Shown here: piece after piece, positions 12,072 through 21,072 of the stretch | How the letters are laid out: each line of letters begins with the position of its first letter | How positions within the stretch are numbered: the stretch's first letter is position 1 | NCBI GenBank assembly: GCA_963855995.1 | Contig: OY979716.1 | Location: 51,386,846-51,450,845 of the forward strand | Length of the DNA: 64,000 bases | Reading direction: 5' to 3' | Origin: Muricea muricata | Lineage: Eukaryota > Cnidaria > Anthozoa > Malacalcyonacea > Plexauridae | Program-made: the position numbers and the translations under genes | The notes under the pieces: model-generated | What the model was told of the DNA's origin: nothing | The model's input: only the letters and a program-made list of their open reading frames with translations | The model's database searches: none

Positions 12072-12294
12072 CAGGGGCCGGATGTTGGAAGCCCGTTTCC
12101 CTTAAACGGTAGATAAGTGAAAATTTATCTCTTACATCACTTGTGAATCAGTAACTTAAATATTTTGCACTAAATATGTATAGTTGTAACCATTATCATT
12201 CAAAATGTTTAGTTTGGTTCTTAAATGAATGTTTAAACCTGGCTTCTATTTTAACCACCGTTTAAGCTCAATGGGCTTCGAAGCACCGGCCCCA
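12072..12294. mobile_element. hAT-like MITE (CAGGGGCCGG ends)
   Basis: The left end CAGGGGCCGGATGTTGGAAG and the complement of the right end (CTGGGGCCGGTGCTTCGAAG) match over about 37 bp with several mismatches, including the conserved block CTTAAACGGT. The CAGGGGCC start is typical of hAT non-autonomous elements. The flanks resemble each other only loosely, so the 8-bp duplication is not confirmed. Confidence 0.65.
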
Positions 12295-12377
12295 GATGTT
12301 AAAAAGCAATAATTTTAAAAACATATGATGTGTTGATATTCTAACGTATATTGTTCTCAGAATTCAGGGCTCAAAAT

Positions 12378-12466
12378 AACGGCCGGTCAACGGACAATGA
12401 CCGGCCAAAAATGCTTGTTGACCGGTCACTTTTTTACCTTACCGGTCATTTTGACCGGTCACATTT
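12378..12466. repeat. Cluster of ACCGGTCA / GACCGGTC motifs
   Basis: The self-complementary core ACCGGT or GGCCGG with flanking TGA/TCA occurs six times in under 90 bp, both perfect (TTGACCGGTCAC, TTTTGACCGGTCACA) and degenerate. No reading frame explains it. It may be a site cluster or the edge of a dispersed repeat. Confidence 0.55.
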
Positions 12467-12876
12467 TCACGTCTTCCGCGAGAATTATTACTCGGTGCTC
12501 TTTTCAGTGTTCCGCTGAAATATTGTCAGAGAAAGACTGTGTATTTCTTGCCGAGAATGCAATCACTGTACGCCACAAGATGTCAATTTATGTTCGAAAA
12601 ACAACAGTGTTTGTTCTTGAAATAGTGTTAATATATGCTGGTTGAACTTGAAAGGTTTCAATTCTGTTTTCATAAAGTGTTCTAATTAGGTTGTTTACTC
12701 AGTTTTTCTTAAAATTGATTGGTTTCAGTAAAAATTCTATAGACTCTACGTCTCCAGACAAAACGATGGTTTGATTTATATATTACGATGTTTCAAAACA
12801 AAAATAAGACTATATAATCTTTCAGCGTATTCAAATAGTTCGTGGCTAATGCTTCTCTTATCGTATTGGGGCAATC

Positions 12877-13311
12877 ATGGATTGTTTGAAGTGTGGACAG
12901 AAAAATATCAAATATCGCTGCATTTCTTGCACGACTCCAATTTGTAATGTATGTTCTGTCACTTGCTCTGATAAAGCACCGTGTTACAGCGAAGAAAATT
13001 TCCTTGTTGGAAAATGTAGCGAATGTACATGCCAAGGTAGTCGTACTACACAAAAGTCGTCAGCTGCAACGGCTCGAAAATTATATGATTCAGATAGACA
13101 AACAACCCTTTTAGGGTTTTTTAACAAGACGCCCGTGCCTAAAAAATCACAACTTATAAATGATGGAAACCCGGTTACTTCCACAGTGCAGAGCCAGAAG
13201 TTGTCTTCAGCAACCTCAAAGAAACTAACAACATCGACGACGCCTCCCTCAAAACCACGAAACTTAACCGTGTCCACGCAGAACAGACAACGCCTTTGCC
13301 AGAAGTGGTAA
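12877..13311 (+). CDS. Cys-rich protein with PCNA-interacting-box-like peptide
   Basis: A 144-residue ORF starting MDCLKCGQKNIKYRC. Residues 3-55 are rich in Cys pairs (CLKC, CISC, CNVC, then CSECTC), which looks like a zinc-binding treble-clef or B-box-like module. At about residues 75-82 stands QTTLLGFF (13099-13122), which fits the PIP-box consensus Qxx[ILM]xxFF used to bind the PCNA sliding clamp. The remainder is Ser/Thr/Lys-rich and disordered. The ORF ends at a TAA in frame, but another frame continues as PLPEVVKNIVGQMLHP, so the true 3' end may differ through a frameshift or splice. Similar Cys-rich N-termini head proteins of repeated families in cnidarians. Function is not assigned. 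Confidence 0.5.
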   Translation: MDCLKCGQKNIKYRCISCTTPICNVCSVTCSDKAPCYSEENFLVGKCSECTCQGSRTTQKSSAATARKLYDSDRQTTLLGFFNKTPVPKKSQLINDGNPVTSTVQSQKLSSATSKKLTTSTTPPSKPRNLTVSTQNRQRLCQKW

Positions 13312-13858
13312 AAAACATTGTGGGACAAATGTTGCATCCAATTGAGGGTTAATATCTTGTACCAACCATGTTTGGAATAGATGGGTGAGTAGTTGTTCTC
13401 GTTGTCGCTTGGTTAACCTAAAAAAGCCTGAGGAAATAACATCATGAATACAACCTGGGAGTTTGATAACATCTGTGTCACGCAGTGGAGAAAATCCAAG
13501 CATTGAGGACCTGATAGATGTGGGATGCTGGAACACAACAGGTGGGCTAGATGGTATTTCTTTATCTTTTTGAGCAGACACCTAAAAACATTCAGCCGTA
13601 GTACATTATTAAGTAGAATGATGTACATACCAGGGATGTGCCAGATACTGGTACAGTGAATAAATAATATGAACATACAGTATGAATGCTGTTTCCTAAT
13701 GTTTCTTGGGGGGGTGCTAGAAAACTTTAGGGTGAGCACTCCCTGCACCCCCCTGAAAATCTGTGAAGCAGCGAACATAGATTTGAGTTAAGAACAGCCA
13801 ATTTTTGGTTTCTTACAGTGTTATAAATCTACTAACAGTTATAAACTGCATTCTACAG

Positions 13859-13980
13859 GTATTTTGTATACGAGAACAAGAGAGATTGTTCTTGCAGCAC
13901 TTGCCTGTTTAGGTTATGAATCGAGCAAGTTTGGCATTCACAGCTTACATAGCAGTGGGGCAACGAAGGCCTTTAGTTAA
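13859..13980 (+). pseudogene. Tyrosine recombinase C-terminal relic
   Basis: After an acceptor-like CTACAG the frame gives YTRTREIVLAALACLGYE, followed by a segment ending in FGIHSLHSSGATKAF and a stop at 13978-13980. The motif fits box II of Crypton/DIRS-type or other eukaryotic tyrosine recombinases (GxHSLRxGGATxAA). The catalytic Arg of the HxxR signature is His here, so even this fragment would be inactive. No upstream catalytic domain is visible. Confidence 0.5.
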
Positions 13981-14166
13981 TTCTCTGGTGTACATAATCT
14001 GCGTAGATAGTACATTGTAAGTCTAACATACGATTGCATGTTACATGAGATGCCCGATTCCTGTTGTTCTGTGTGTTTATATGTAGTTTGGCTACAAAGT
14101 GTTTTCTCGGTCGCAGATAGAGTATAAGCCCTATTGATAATCATGAAAGTATGCTACAACTTACAG

Positions 14167-14559
14167 TTAATGACAGTTCTTTTCATGCCTGTGTAGATTT
14201 GACTTTAGTGTAAACCTGGTGTTACATTTCTCACAAGTAAATTGTTTAATCTTTGTGTGTTTGCTTTCATGATGGTTTAATGACTGTTTGGAACTGAAGG
14301 ATTTTTCACAAACATGACATTTATTTTGTGTGGGATCATGGCTACGAGCGTGTCGCTTAAGGGCTTCACCACAAGAAAATATTTGGCCACAATGGTTACA
14401 CTGAGAATCCCCACGTTGCTTTTCATGAAATGCCACATCTTTTGCTCGTTTAAATGCTTTTGAACAGCTACAGCATTTATGTTCAACAAGACCACAGTCA
14501 ATGTCTTCTTTAATACTTTGACCTTTCCTTTTCCAATCCTGAAAGAAATTTTTAAACAA
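14167..14559 (-). CDS. C2H2 zinc-finger exon (terminal)
   Basis: A 130-residue minus-strand reading ending HEKNCH with a stop at 14167. It holds about four C2H2-type fingers: CCSCSKAFKR (second His unclear), CNHCGQIFSC...HARSH, CHVCEKSFSS...HESKH and CEKCNTRFTL...HEKNC. The linkers are not the classical TGEKP. The exon probably starts at an acceptor near 14549 or 14570. A small exon reading DAGGKDMLEDMLPNP lies upstream near 14690-14620. It is probably the 3' end of the minus-strand gene whose small exons lie at 15033-15092 and 21073-22674, split by the Kolobok insertion. Confidence 0.6.
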   Translation of the reverse strand: MFKNFFQDWKRKGQSIKEDIDCGLVEHKCCSCSKAFKRAKDVAFHEKQRGDSQCNHCGQIFSCGEALKRHARSHDPTQNKCHVCEKSFSSKQSLNHHESKHTKIKQFTCEKCNTRFTLKSNLHRHEKNCH

Positions 14560-15032
14560 CCTCCTAAATACAATAACCTTGAATCAAGTTTTGCACTTAA
14601 AAAATGTAATCCTCATTTGAAAGATTCTCACAGTGAGCATTTAATTCGTGCACTTCACTTAGAGGGTTTGGTAGCATATCTTCCAGCATATCTTTTCCAC
14701 CAGCATCTCTAGTTAGATCTCTGTCTCAGCATCTGAAGACCCTCATTTTGCTAGTCAATTATGGTGTCTAACTTCATTAAAACAGCCAGTTGGTAGTCTA
14801 GCAGAGTGATAAGAAAGGACACAATTACACAAACACTAATAAAAAATGTAAAACTGATGTTACAGGGTACAATTTGTAAGGATGATTCAGCATGTAAATT
14901 AATTAATTTTATAAAAAGACTCAACGAAAATCGTCAAGTGCAACATCAGCTTACGCATAAAACAAACTGCCATACTTATCAGTCTGCAAGCATTTACTAA
15001 TGACACGTGCAACTAGAATATATAGAACTTAC

Positions 15033-15092
15033 TATCGCACGTCTGAACAGTTCTTGGTGTGCTGATATTTTGAGATATAGATCCAGAAGCGC
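15033..15092 (-). CDS. Small symmetric exon of the interrupted minus-strand gene
   Basis: The complement shows TTTAG before GCGCTTCTGG and GTAAGTTC after GCGATA. It encodes a 60-nt exon read as GASGSISQNISTPRTVQTCD in phase 1, the same style as the exons at 21073-21144 and 21405-21458. Its position directly outside the left end of the Kolobok-like element links the two sides. Confidence 0.5.
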
Positions 15093-15185
15093 CTAAAGTT
15101 AAATTTGTGAAGAAAAACATTACAACATTACTTTGCTCAGTACCTCAAAAGTCAAAAACTGTAAGGCGAAAAACATACAAGATCA

Positions 15186-15222
15186 TTAAAGAATGAGTCT
15201 CATAGTAATGCATTGCGCGCTT
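15186..15222. repeat. Left TTAA target duplication and TIR of the Kolobok-like element
   Basis: TTAA at 15186-15189 is followed by AGAATGAGTCTCATAGTAAT at 15190. The TIR stays complementary to the right end through GCATTGCG and GCTT. Confidence 0.88.
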
Positions 15223-15433
15223 GAATGTCTCTGGCGGCCATTTTAGGGTGCACGGAAAATGGCATCTTTATAGCCAAAGGAGTGTGAGAAAATCCATGCC
15301 TTTCTGAGCAATCTTGGTGTACATATTTTGTTTCTTTTTTCAATTTTCGAACTGTTGTTTAGCACTTTAATTATTGCAAGTTATTTTGCTAAACTTAAAA
15401 GCTGGTCTGCTTAATTAATTGCTACTCTAGGCC

Positions 15434-18400
15434 ATGGCTTCGCCACCAAAGTGTGGACGCCCGAAAAATGAGTTAGGTTTTGTGCGTATAAAGTTGAAGA
15501 AGGACGTGCACGAAATATGGCTTGCAAGAAAGGAATCTATGGGCTTCTCGTCGAAGACAAACAGTGATTTTGCCCAACACTTGTTGCTGAATTTCTCTGA
15601 AGATCAGCCGAACCAATCATTTGAGTCCCCAAGTCAATCGATTGGGTCTCCCAGCCATGGTAAGAATAGTCTTTTATTGAAATGAATCCACTAATCGAAA
15701 AATGTTGAATTATTTTTGGGACAAGCAGCGTCTAATGTCCCTCATGTTTAATCATTTTTCAGATAACATAATTGTGGCTGCATCAACGCCGACTGGAAAA
15801 GGAATACCTATGCCAAATATTTGTGTAACACCAATTACTGATCAGGTGGAAAATAGGTTAGTCAAAATAACGAGTTATGGTAAAGAAATATTTCGATATT
15901 CTGCCTTATTTTTGTTCACCACACTCTGTATGTGTATCACTGTATAAGCATAAAGTTATAGTTGTCCAAAAACTACTTTCAATCATAGCACTTGTATTTT
16001 ATAGGACAGTTCGTGTTGCATCTACCTCTGCGCTAAACCAGAGCAGAGTTGAAAGTGTTTCATTGTCTGTCAATCCGGAATTTGGACTTTACACTGATGA
16101 CCCAGGATTTGGCAGTAATACATCAAGTTCTGAAAGCCAAAGCAAGTCAAGGTAAACAAACCACAAAATGTTTTGATAGGTGCCAAACATTTAGTTGCAT
16201 ATTATTTCAGTTTTCTTTTGTAATTATTAAAGAATTTGAAACTGAATCTATTATTTTTTTAACAGTTCACCCAGAAGTCCATCAGATAATGAGACTGAGG
16301 ATGGTTTTTTTTGAAAGGTAAGAGGAAAAAAATCTCCATTGTTACAAAATACCTTGCATATAATCACAGCAAGGTCTTTCATCTGTGACAACATTGAGAA
16401 TACAAGGGGTTTTTCATACAGATTTGTAGATGAATATGATCATGAGGAAACATTAAGTGCCAGTGAAGATGATGATGATGAAAGTATTATGGATATGACA
16501 AAGGGTGAAGAGGATATAGATATTAGTAATGCCACTGATGCTCCTACTGATGATGGTCCCACAAAGCCAGAAACATTGGATGATAGAAACAGAAGGTTGG
16601 CACAAGAAATGAGAGAGGCATTTGGTGTGCTTGAAGGGTTGGGAAACCACAGTGACATGTTCCGTGAACATTTTAAAAGAGAGTGTGTAATTGTTGATGT
16701 GCCATTGTTGCTAAAAACATTCAACAGTGGCTGCACCCATTTATCTTGTCCTGGAACAAGCAAAGTGTTCCACTCCAAAATGTCGCGTGGTGTTTTAACT
16801 GTCTCTTGGGAGTGCTCTGAAGGCCATCTTGGATGTTGGAGATCTTCTAATGTTTTATGCCAAAAAAATGGGCAAGATGTTTATACCAACTCCATGTTAA
16901 TGGCAGCTGGTATTTTTATTTCTGGCAACAATTATGACAAGCTGTCTCTATTTAATGAGGTTATTGGGCTTGGTTTTATTTCTAAAACCACTTTTAATCG
17001 AGTACAGACACATTTTGTAATCCCTGAAGTAATGCGATACTGGGAGCAGATGAAGGATGAAATATGAAATATCCTGTCCAAAGAATCTGTGGTCTTGTGT
17101 GGTGATGGGCGGGATGATCCCCAGGTCACTGTGCCAAATACTGTATGTATGCACTTATGGAACAACATTTGGATGTTATAGTTGATGTGGGAGTAGTTGA
17201 TAAACGTCAAACAAAAGGAATATCAACCAATATGGAAGTCTTTGGTTTTAAGACCATTTTGGAAAGGATGGTTGGCAAGCTTCTGATTTCTGAAGTGGTT
17301 ACAGATGCATCAGCAGCTATAATGAAAATGGTTCGTGAAATGAAAGGTAATAAATGTATCAAATTTTTAATGAATGTAACATGTATTGCTAATGCTATTC
17401 TTCATTACTGTATGCTGTTATACATTTTCTGTGGTATTTCTGTGTCAAATGCGAATGGTCACGTGGTTTGGCCATTATATAGTTTTTTAATTGCTATTAA
17501 AGATGATAACAAAAACAATTGTGGGGCCTGACAGTTGGAATTTTAACCAAATTAAAGCTATAAACATGATAGAAAGCTTTGCTTAGTTGAATTAAAATCT
17601 CAACAGACCATCCCGGTGATTGGAATGCTGTTATGTGCAGGAAATGTGTGCAGAACGGACTTTACATCATCTTTAAGTGTCTACATGAATTATGCAGGGT
17701 GGATCCAGTGTGATCTGTTAGGGGTATGCACTGGTTTAAAAATTGTAGTATACACCCCCCTCCCACTAAATCCATCCCTGTAATTATGATGTATTGATAA
17801 TTGGTGTTGGCTTTCATTGCAGAGAAATATCCAGAAGAGTTTGGTCAACTGTTCCATGCACTGGATGTCTGGCATAAGTCAGTTAAGCTGTCCAAGAAAC
17901 TTGCCAAAGTATGTAATCATATATTTTTTGTTGCTGTAAATTTTTTTTTAACTTGGGCTGGAGCTGCCATGACTATAATGTAAAACTTCAAAACAAAACT
18001 TTTTAGGAAACTTACTAAATTTCTTATTTTGTTTTTAATACAAAAAACTTAGGCAGCCAAAGTGAAGCATTGTGAAGTCATAAGTGAGTGGACAGAAGCC
18101 ATTAGGAATCACTTTTGGTTTGTATGCCAAAACTGCAATGGTGATGAACAGAAATTGAAGGTTATTACTTACTGGGTTTTTTAGATATTTGCTCAGTTTT
18201 CATACCACATCCTTTTTGTTTTTACAGGCGCAAGGGTCTATTTTTATGTATATATAATGTAAATATTCTCAATTGATTTTTTTTCAGGATAGTTGGCTTG
18301 GGGTATTGCATCACATCGCTGGAGAGCATGAGTGGGTAGATGGTGAGTGCGAGCATGGGCCATTAGTCTCTATGGAAGAGGGAAAGACATATTTGGACAA

Positions 18401-19181
18401 AAACTCCAAGGCATTTGAAGCGATTCGCAAGGTGGTGCTTGACCAGAAGTTTTTAAAAAGTTTTCCGAGATATGTCACATTTCGGTAGGTTCTAATCATG
18501 ATAAAAATATGCGAGTCTTGTATTCTTTATTCATTAACTATCTACTAATTTCCATTAACCACAGGCACACAAGCAAACTGGAGAACTTCAACTCAATGTT
18601 GTTAAAGTATGCACCTAAAAGAGTGGGATTCCAGTAAGTGCATTTTTTAAATTTGCCAGTAATGACACTAACATACAAAATTCTAAATACCAACAGAATA
18701 TATTTTTGCCATTGATATTACATCAATGGTTTTTGATATAAATATTTTTTCTACTTCGCATTTGATTATCTGCCATTGATTTGCTCTAGAAATAATGCTT
18801 TTGTTGGTCGAACCTATCTGGCAGCAATCGACCACAATTCACATGTGCACCGAAAAGCAGCAGTTACTGCAGAGGGTAAACCCAAATACAACAAGGTTTA
18901 CAGCGAAAGGTCTCAGAACTGGACAGTGACTGCAGTGAAAGAACCAAAGACATACAATTTTTGGCCTACTATAGTCACACGTATTTTGAAAAAAAGGGTT
19001 ACAGATGATGATAGTGTTTTGGCAAAAGTGGAAATCCCTGCCGACCATCCAAAAGATTGCTCCCTCAATTGCCCTCAAGCCAATTCCCAAGACAAGTGAT
19101 CTTGTCCAACAGTCTTTGTCCAGGTTCATCTCTCGCCCACATGATCATAGCGAAGAAAATGAGGAAGTGGACATGGAATAA
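15434..19181 (+). pseudogene. Kolobok-type DDE transposase, ten exons, lightly damaged
   Basis: Exons: 15434-15659, 15763-15856, 16005-16151, 16266-16317, 16422-17346, 17823-17908, 18053-18160, 18288-18484, 18565-18633 and 18790-19181, nearly all with GT/AG borders and compatible phases. Exon 1 begins MASPPKCGRPKNELG with an AT-hook-like GRPK. The large exon has an acidic stretch, a Cys/His region (CTHLSCPG, WECSEGHLGCW) and the first DDE Asp in VVLCGDGR. VVTDAS gives the second Asp, LDVWHK and VLHHIAGEH are family motifs, and LENFNSMLLKYAPKR supplies the Glu. Lesions: TGA at 17065-17067 where Trp is expected, a 1-nt deletion near 17117 and a 1-nt shift near 19050. After the last shift the tail reads SDLVQQSLSRFISRP and stops at 19179-19181. 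The inactivation looks recent. Confidence 0.8.
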
Positions 19182-19192
19182 TTTTTTAATAA

Positions 19193-19451
19193 CTAAGGGA
19201 CTGGTCATAAAGTATGGGGGGGGGGCTATAAAAATTTAATTATTAAAAGGCTAATTTTGTGTGACCCACCCCTGATTTTCCTACAAAATATACATGACCC
19301 ACCTCCTATTTGGCACTAGAAATCCTTAAATATCCCCCCCAGTATATCCTTAAAATTTTCATGACCCACCCCTATTTGTGACTTGAAAAATTCATGACCC
19401 ACCTCTCAATTTCCATTGCCCCCCCCCCTATACTTTATGACCAGTCCCTAA
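19193..19451. mobile_element. MITE nested inside the Kolobok-like element
   Basis: AGGGACTGGTCATAAAGTAT at the left is repeated in reverse complement (ATACTTTATGACCAGTCCCT) at the right. The interior consists of degenerate repeats of ATGACCCACCCC separated by AT-rich spacers. It lies exactly in the gap between the two convergent genes. Confidence 0.85.
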
Positions 19452-19517
19452 TCTTAATATATATCATATACAGAAGAGATCAGTCATAACTTTGTGTTTT
19501 CTTTTATTGCTTTACCA

Positions 19518-20793
19518 CTATGCCCTCTTAAATCCCATGTAAATACCATCATTGGCAGGGTATATATGCCTTATTGCTAAGACAACACATGAAGGGCAAA
19601 CTCTCCTATTACCCCTTCCCAACTTTTTGTACCACCACAAAATATATTGGCGGTAGGCAGCCTTTCGAAAACTATTAGTGGAATACTCTGGATCCTCTGC
19701 CCTTATGTCACATCTGGCTCTAATGGCCATGATCAAAACATCTCTGTCTGTGCAGGTATTTTGAAATGTCACGAATGATGTGACACATTGAATTTTTTTG
19801 CAGCACTTGTTTTCCTTCTCAGTTGGCATTGGTTGGCATACTCCACATGTGCACCAGCGGGGCTTTGTCTGTGGAGGATCTGGTGGCTGCAGACCACCAA
19901 ATGCCACAAGATTTTTGGCATAGTCGAGACTAACTTTTCCATTCGACAAAACCTCGAGGAGTATTTTGTCTTTTGGCACCTCCGTAAGACTTCCTATGAA
20001 CTCCTAGAAACATGAAATGCTTTTATCAATGTATATTTTTAGTTAATTTGTGAACAATATACCCAGTGTGCATTCTGTGTAAAGTTCAAGCCGAAGATTC
20101 ATGATTGTATGCCGACTTTTATTATAAATTATATTATGATTTTTGAAACCCCACGCCGAAGATCTTCGGCGTACGGGACTTCAAATGCACCCTGGCAATA
20201 TACCTGCATAAAATGCGTATATAACTAAAAAGGGCAAGTACAATAACAGTCTGGAAATCAGGGACTCGACAAGCACTTTCAGAACAATACAAAATTGACT
20301 GACAAACCACAGTACAGGTAAATCAAAAGATCTAAAAAAAGACACCTACTGTTATATGCCCTTTCGCTTCATCAACCGTGATCTGATGACGCTCAAAAGC
20401 ACTTGCACCGGCCACTGACACAGCTACTGTTTCTTGCTTATTATTGCACGCTGCCTTCTTCGTACCACACGTGCAGTCATCAGTGCATTTTAACCCCTCA
20501 TCCCGACATGGACAACCTCGCTTTTTCCTTCCACTGTGTCTACTGCATGTATTTTTGCAATTACAAAACTGAAATGAAACGAATTTCATTTCATGAAACC
20601 GAACACCACAAGTATAAAAGCAACAAATTACTTTAAACATTACATGAGTTCTGGAATGAATCGGCGCTGGCAATACAGACAACGCATTGACTGCCGCGCC
20701 AGTCCTGTGAACAGGCGATCCGTACGCATTTAGATCGTCTTCAACATCGTATTGTGCTACATTTAATTCCTCATCAGTGTCTGATGAGGACAT
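19518..20793 (-). CDS. CXC cysteine-cluster plus P2X7 C-terminal (ballast) domain protein
   Basis: Three exons on the minus strand: 20793-20632, 20568-20350 and 20003-19518, all with GT/AG borders, phase 0 and no stop or shift (about 288 residues). Exon 1 starts MSSSDTDEELN and is acidic. Exon 2 carries a CXC/CRC-like cluster (FCNCKNTC, GCPCRDEGLKCTDDCTCG), similar to tesmin/TSO1-type DNA-binding zinc clusters. Exon 3 matches the cytosolic zinc-binding ballast region of vertebrate P2X7 receptors: WCTCGVCQPMPTE, then CCKKIQC, NSFRKAAYRQYILW, CPSCVVLAIR and a final GIYMGF. There are no membrane helices and no P2X channel domain, so this is not a receptor. It lies inside the Kolobok-like element, convergent with the transposase. 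A DNA-binding or regulatory role in transposition is inference. Confidence 0.8.
20153..20172. repeat. Perfect 20-bp palindrome
   Basis: ACGCCGAAGATCTTCGGCGT is exactly self-complementary and lies in the intron between exons 2 and 3 of the CXC/P2X7-domain gene. A related GCCGAAGATT occurs about 60 bp upstream. Confidence 0.8.
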
Positions 20794-20952
20794 ATTGAAA
20801 AATATTTAATATTTTCTTCCAAAAAACCTAAGAATTTTATAGCAATAGAGTGCATAAACACGAACACAGTGAATGCAAATGTATGCAAATTTACAAAGAA
20901 CGTAAGGCAAGCACTTGAACTATGACGTGTAATCCATGTCAACATAAACATT

Positions 20953-20989
20953 AAGCACGCAATGCATTACTATGAGACTCATTCTTTAA
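20953..20989. repeat. Right TIR and TTAA target duplication of the Kolobok-like element
   Basis: AATGCATTACTATGAGACTC followed by ATTCT ends at 20985 and TTAA follows at 20986-20989, mirroring the left end. Confidence 0.88.
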
Positions 20990-21072
20990 GATTTTTTGAA
21001 TGACTGTTTTTGTCTCAGACAGCATAGTAAATTTTAAACATGGCGAGCTCTTTATAACTACTGCATACTTAC

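Larger units (their letters stand above)
15190..20985. mobile_element. Complete Kolobok-like DNA transposon with two convergent genes
   Basis: The left end, AGAATGAGTCTCATAGTAATG continuing CATTGCGCGCTT, is matched in reverse complement at the right end with one mismatch over 33 bp. TTAA flanks both ends exactly (15186-15189 and 20986-20989), the target duplication typical of Kolobok (also of piggyBac). Inside are a Kolobok-type DDE transposase on the plus strand (15434-19181) and a CXC plus P2X7-ballast gene on the minus strand (20793-19518), tail to tail. A 260-bp MITE (19193-19451) is nested between them. Length is 5,796 bp. Family assignment rests on transposase motifs plus TTAA and is from recognition, not a search. 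Confidence 0.85.

Noticed and set aside
12072..12294. Confirmed hAT 8-bp target duplication
   Set aside because: The flanks TGCTAAAT and ATGTTAAA do not match well enough.
13310..13575. Minus-strand exon reading LTKRQREQLLTHLFQTWLV
   Set aside because: It looks protein-like and has an acceptor-like AG, but it overlaps the plus-strand Cys-rich gene's 3' end and I recognise no family, so it is not listed as a gene.
19518..20003. A P2X7 purinergic receptor gene
   Set aside because: Only the C-terminal ballast-like domain is present. There are no channel, extracellular or membrane segments, and upstream exons carry a CXC cluster.
15190..20985. piggyBac assignment from the TTAA duplication
   Set aside because: piggyBac ends usually start CCY and its transposase has a different motif set. 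The WH, HH and KYAPKR motifs fit Kolobok better.
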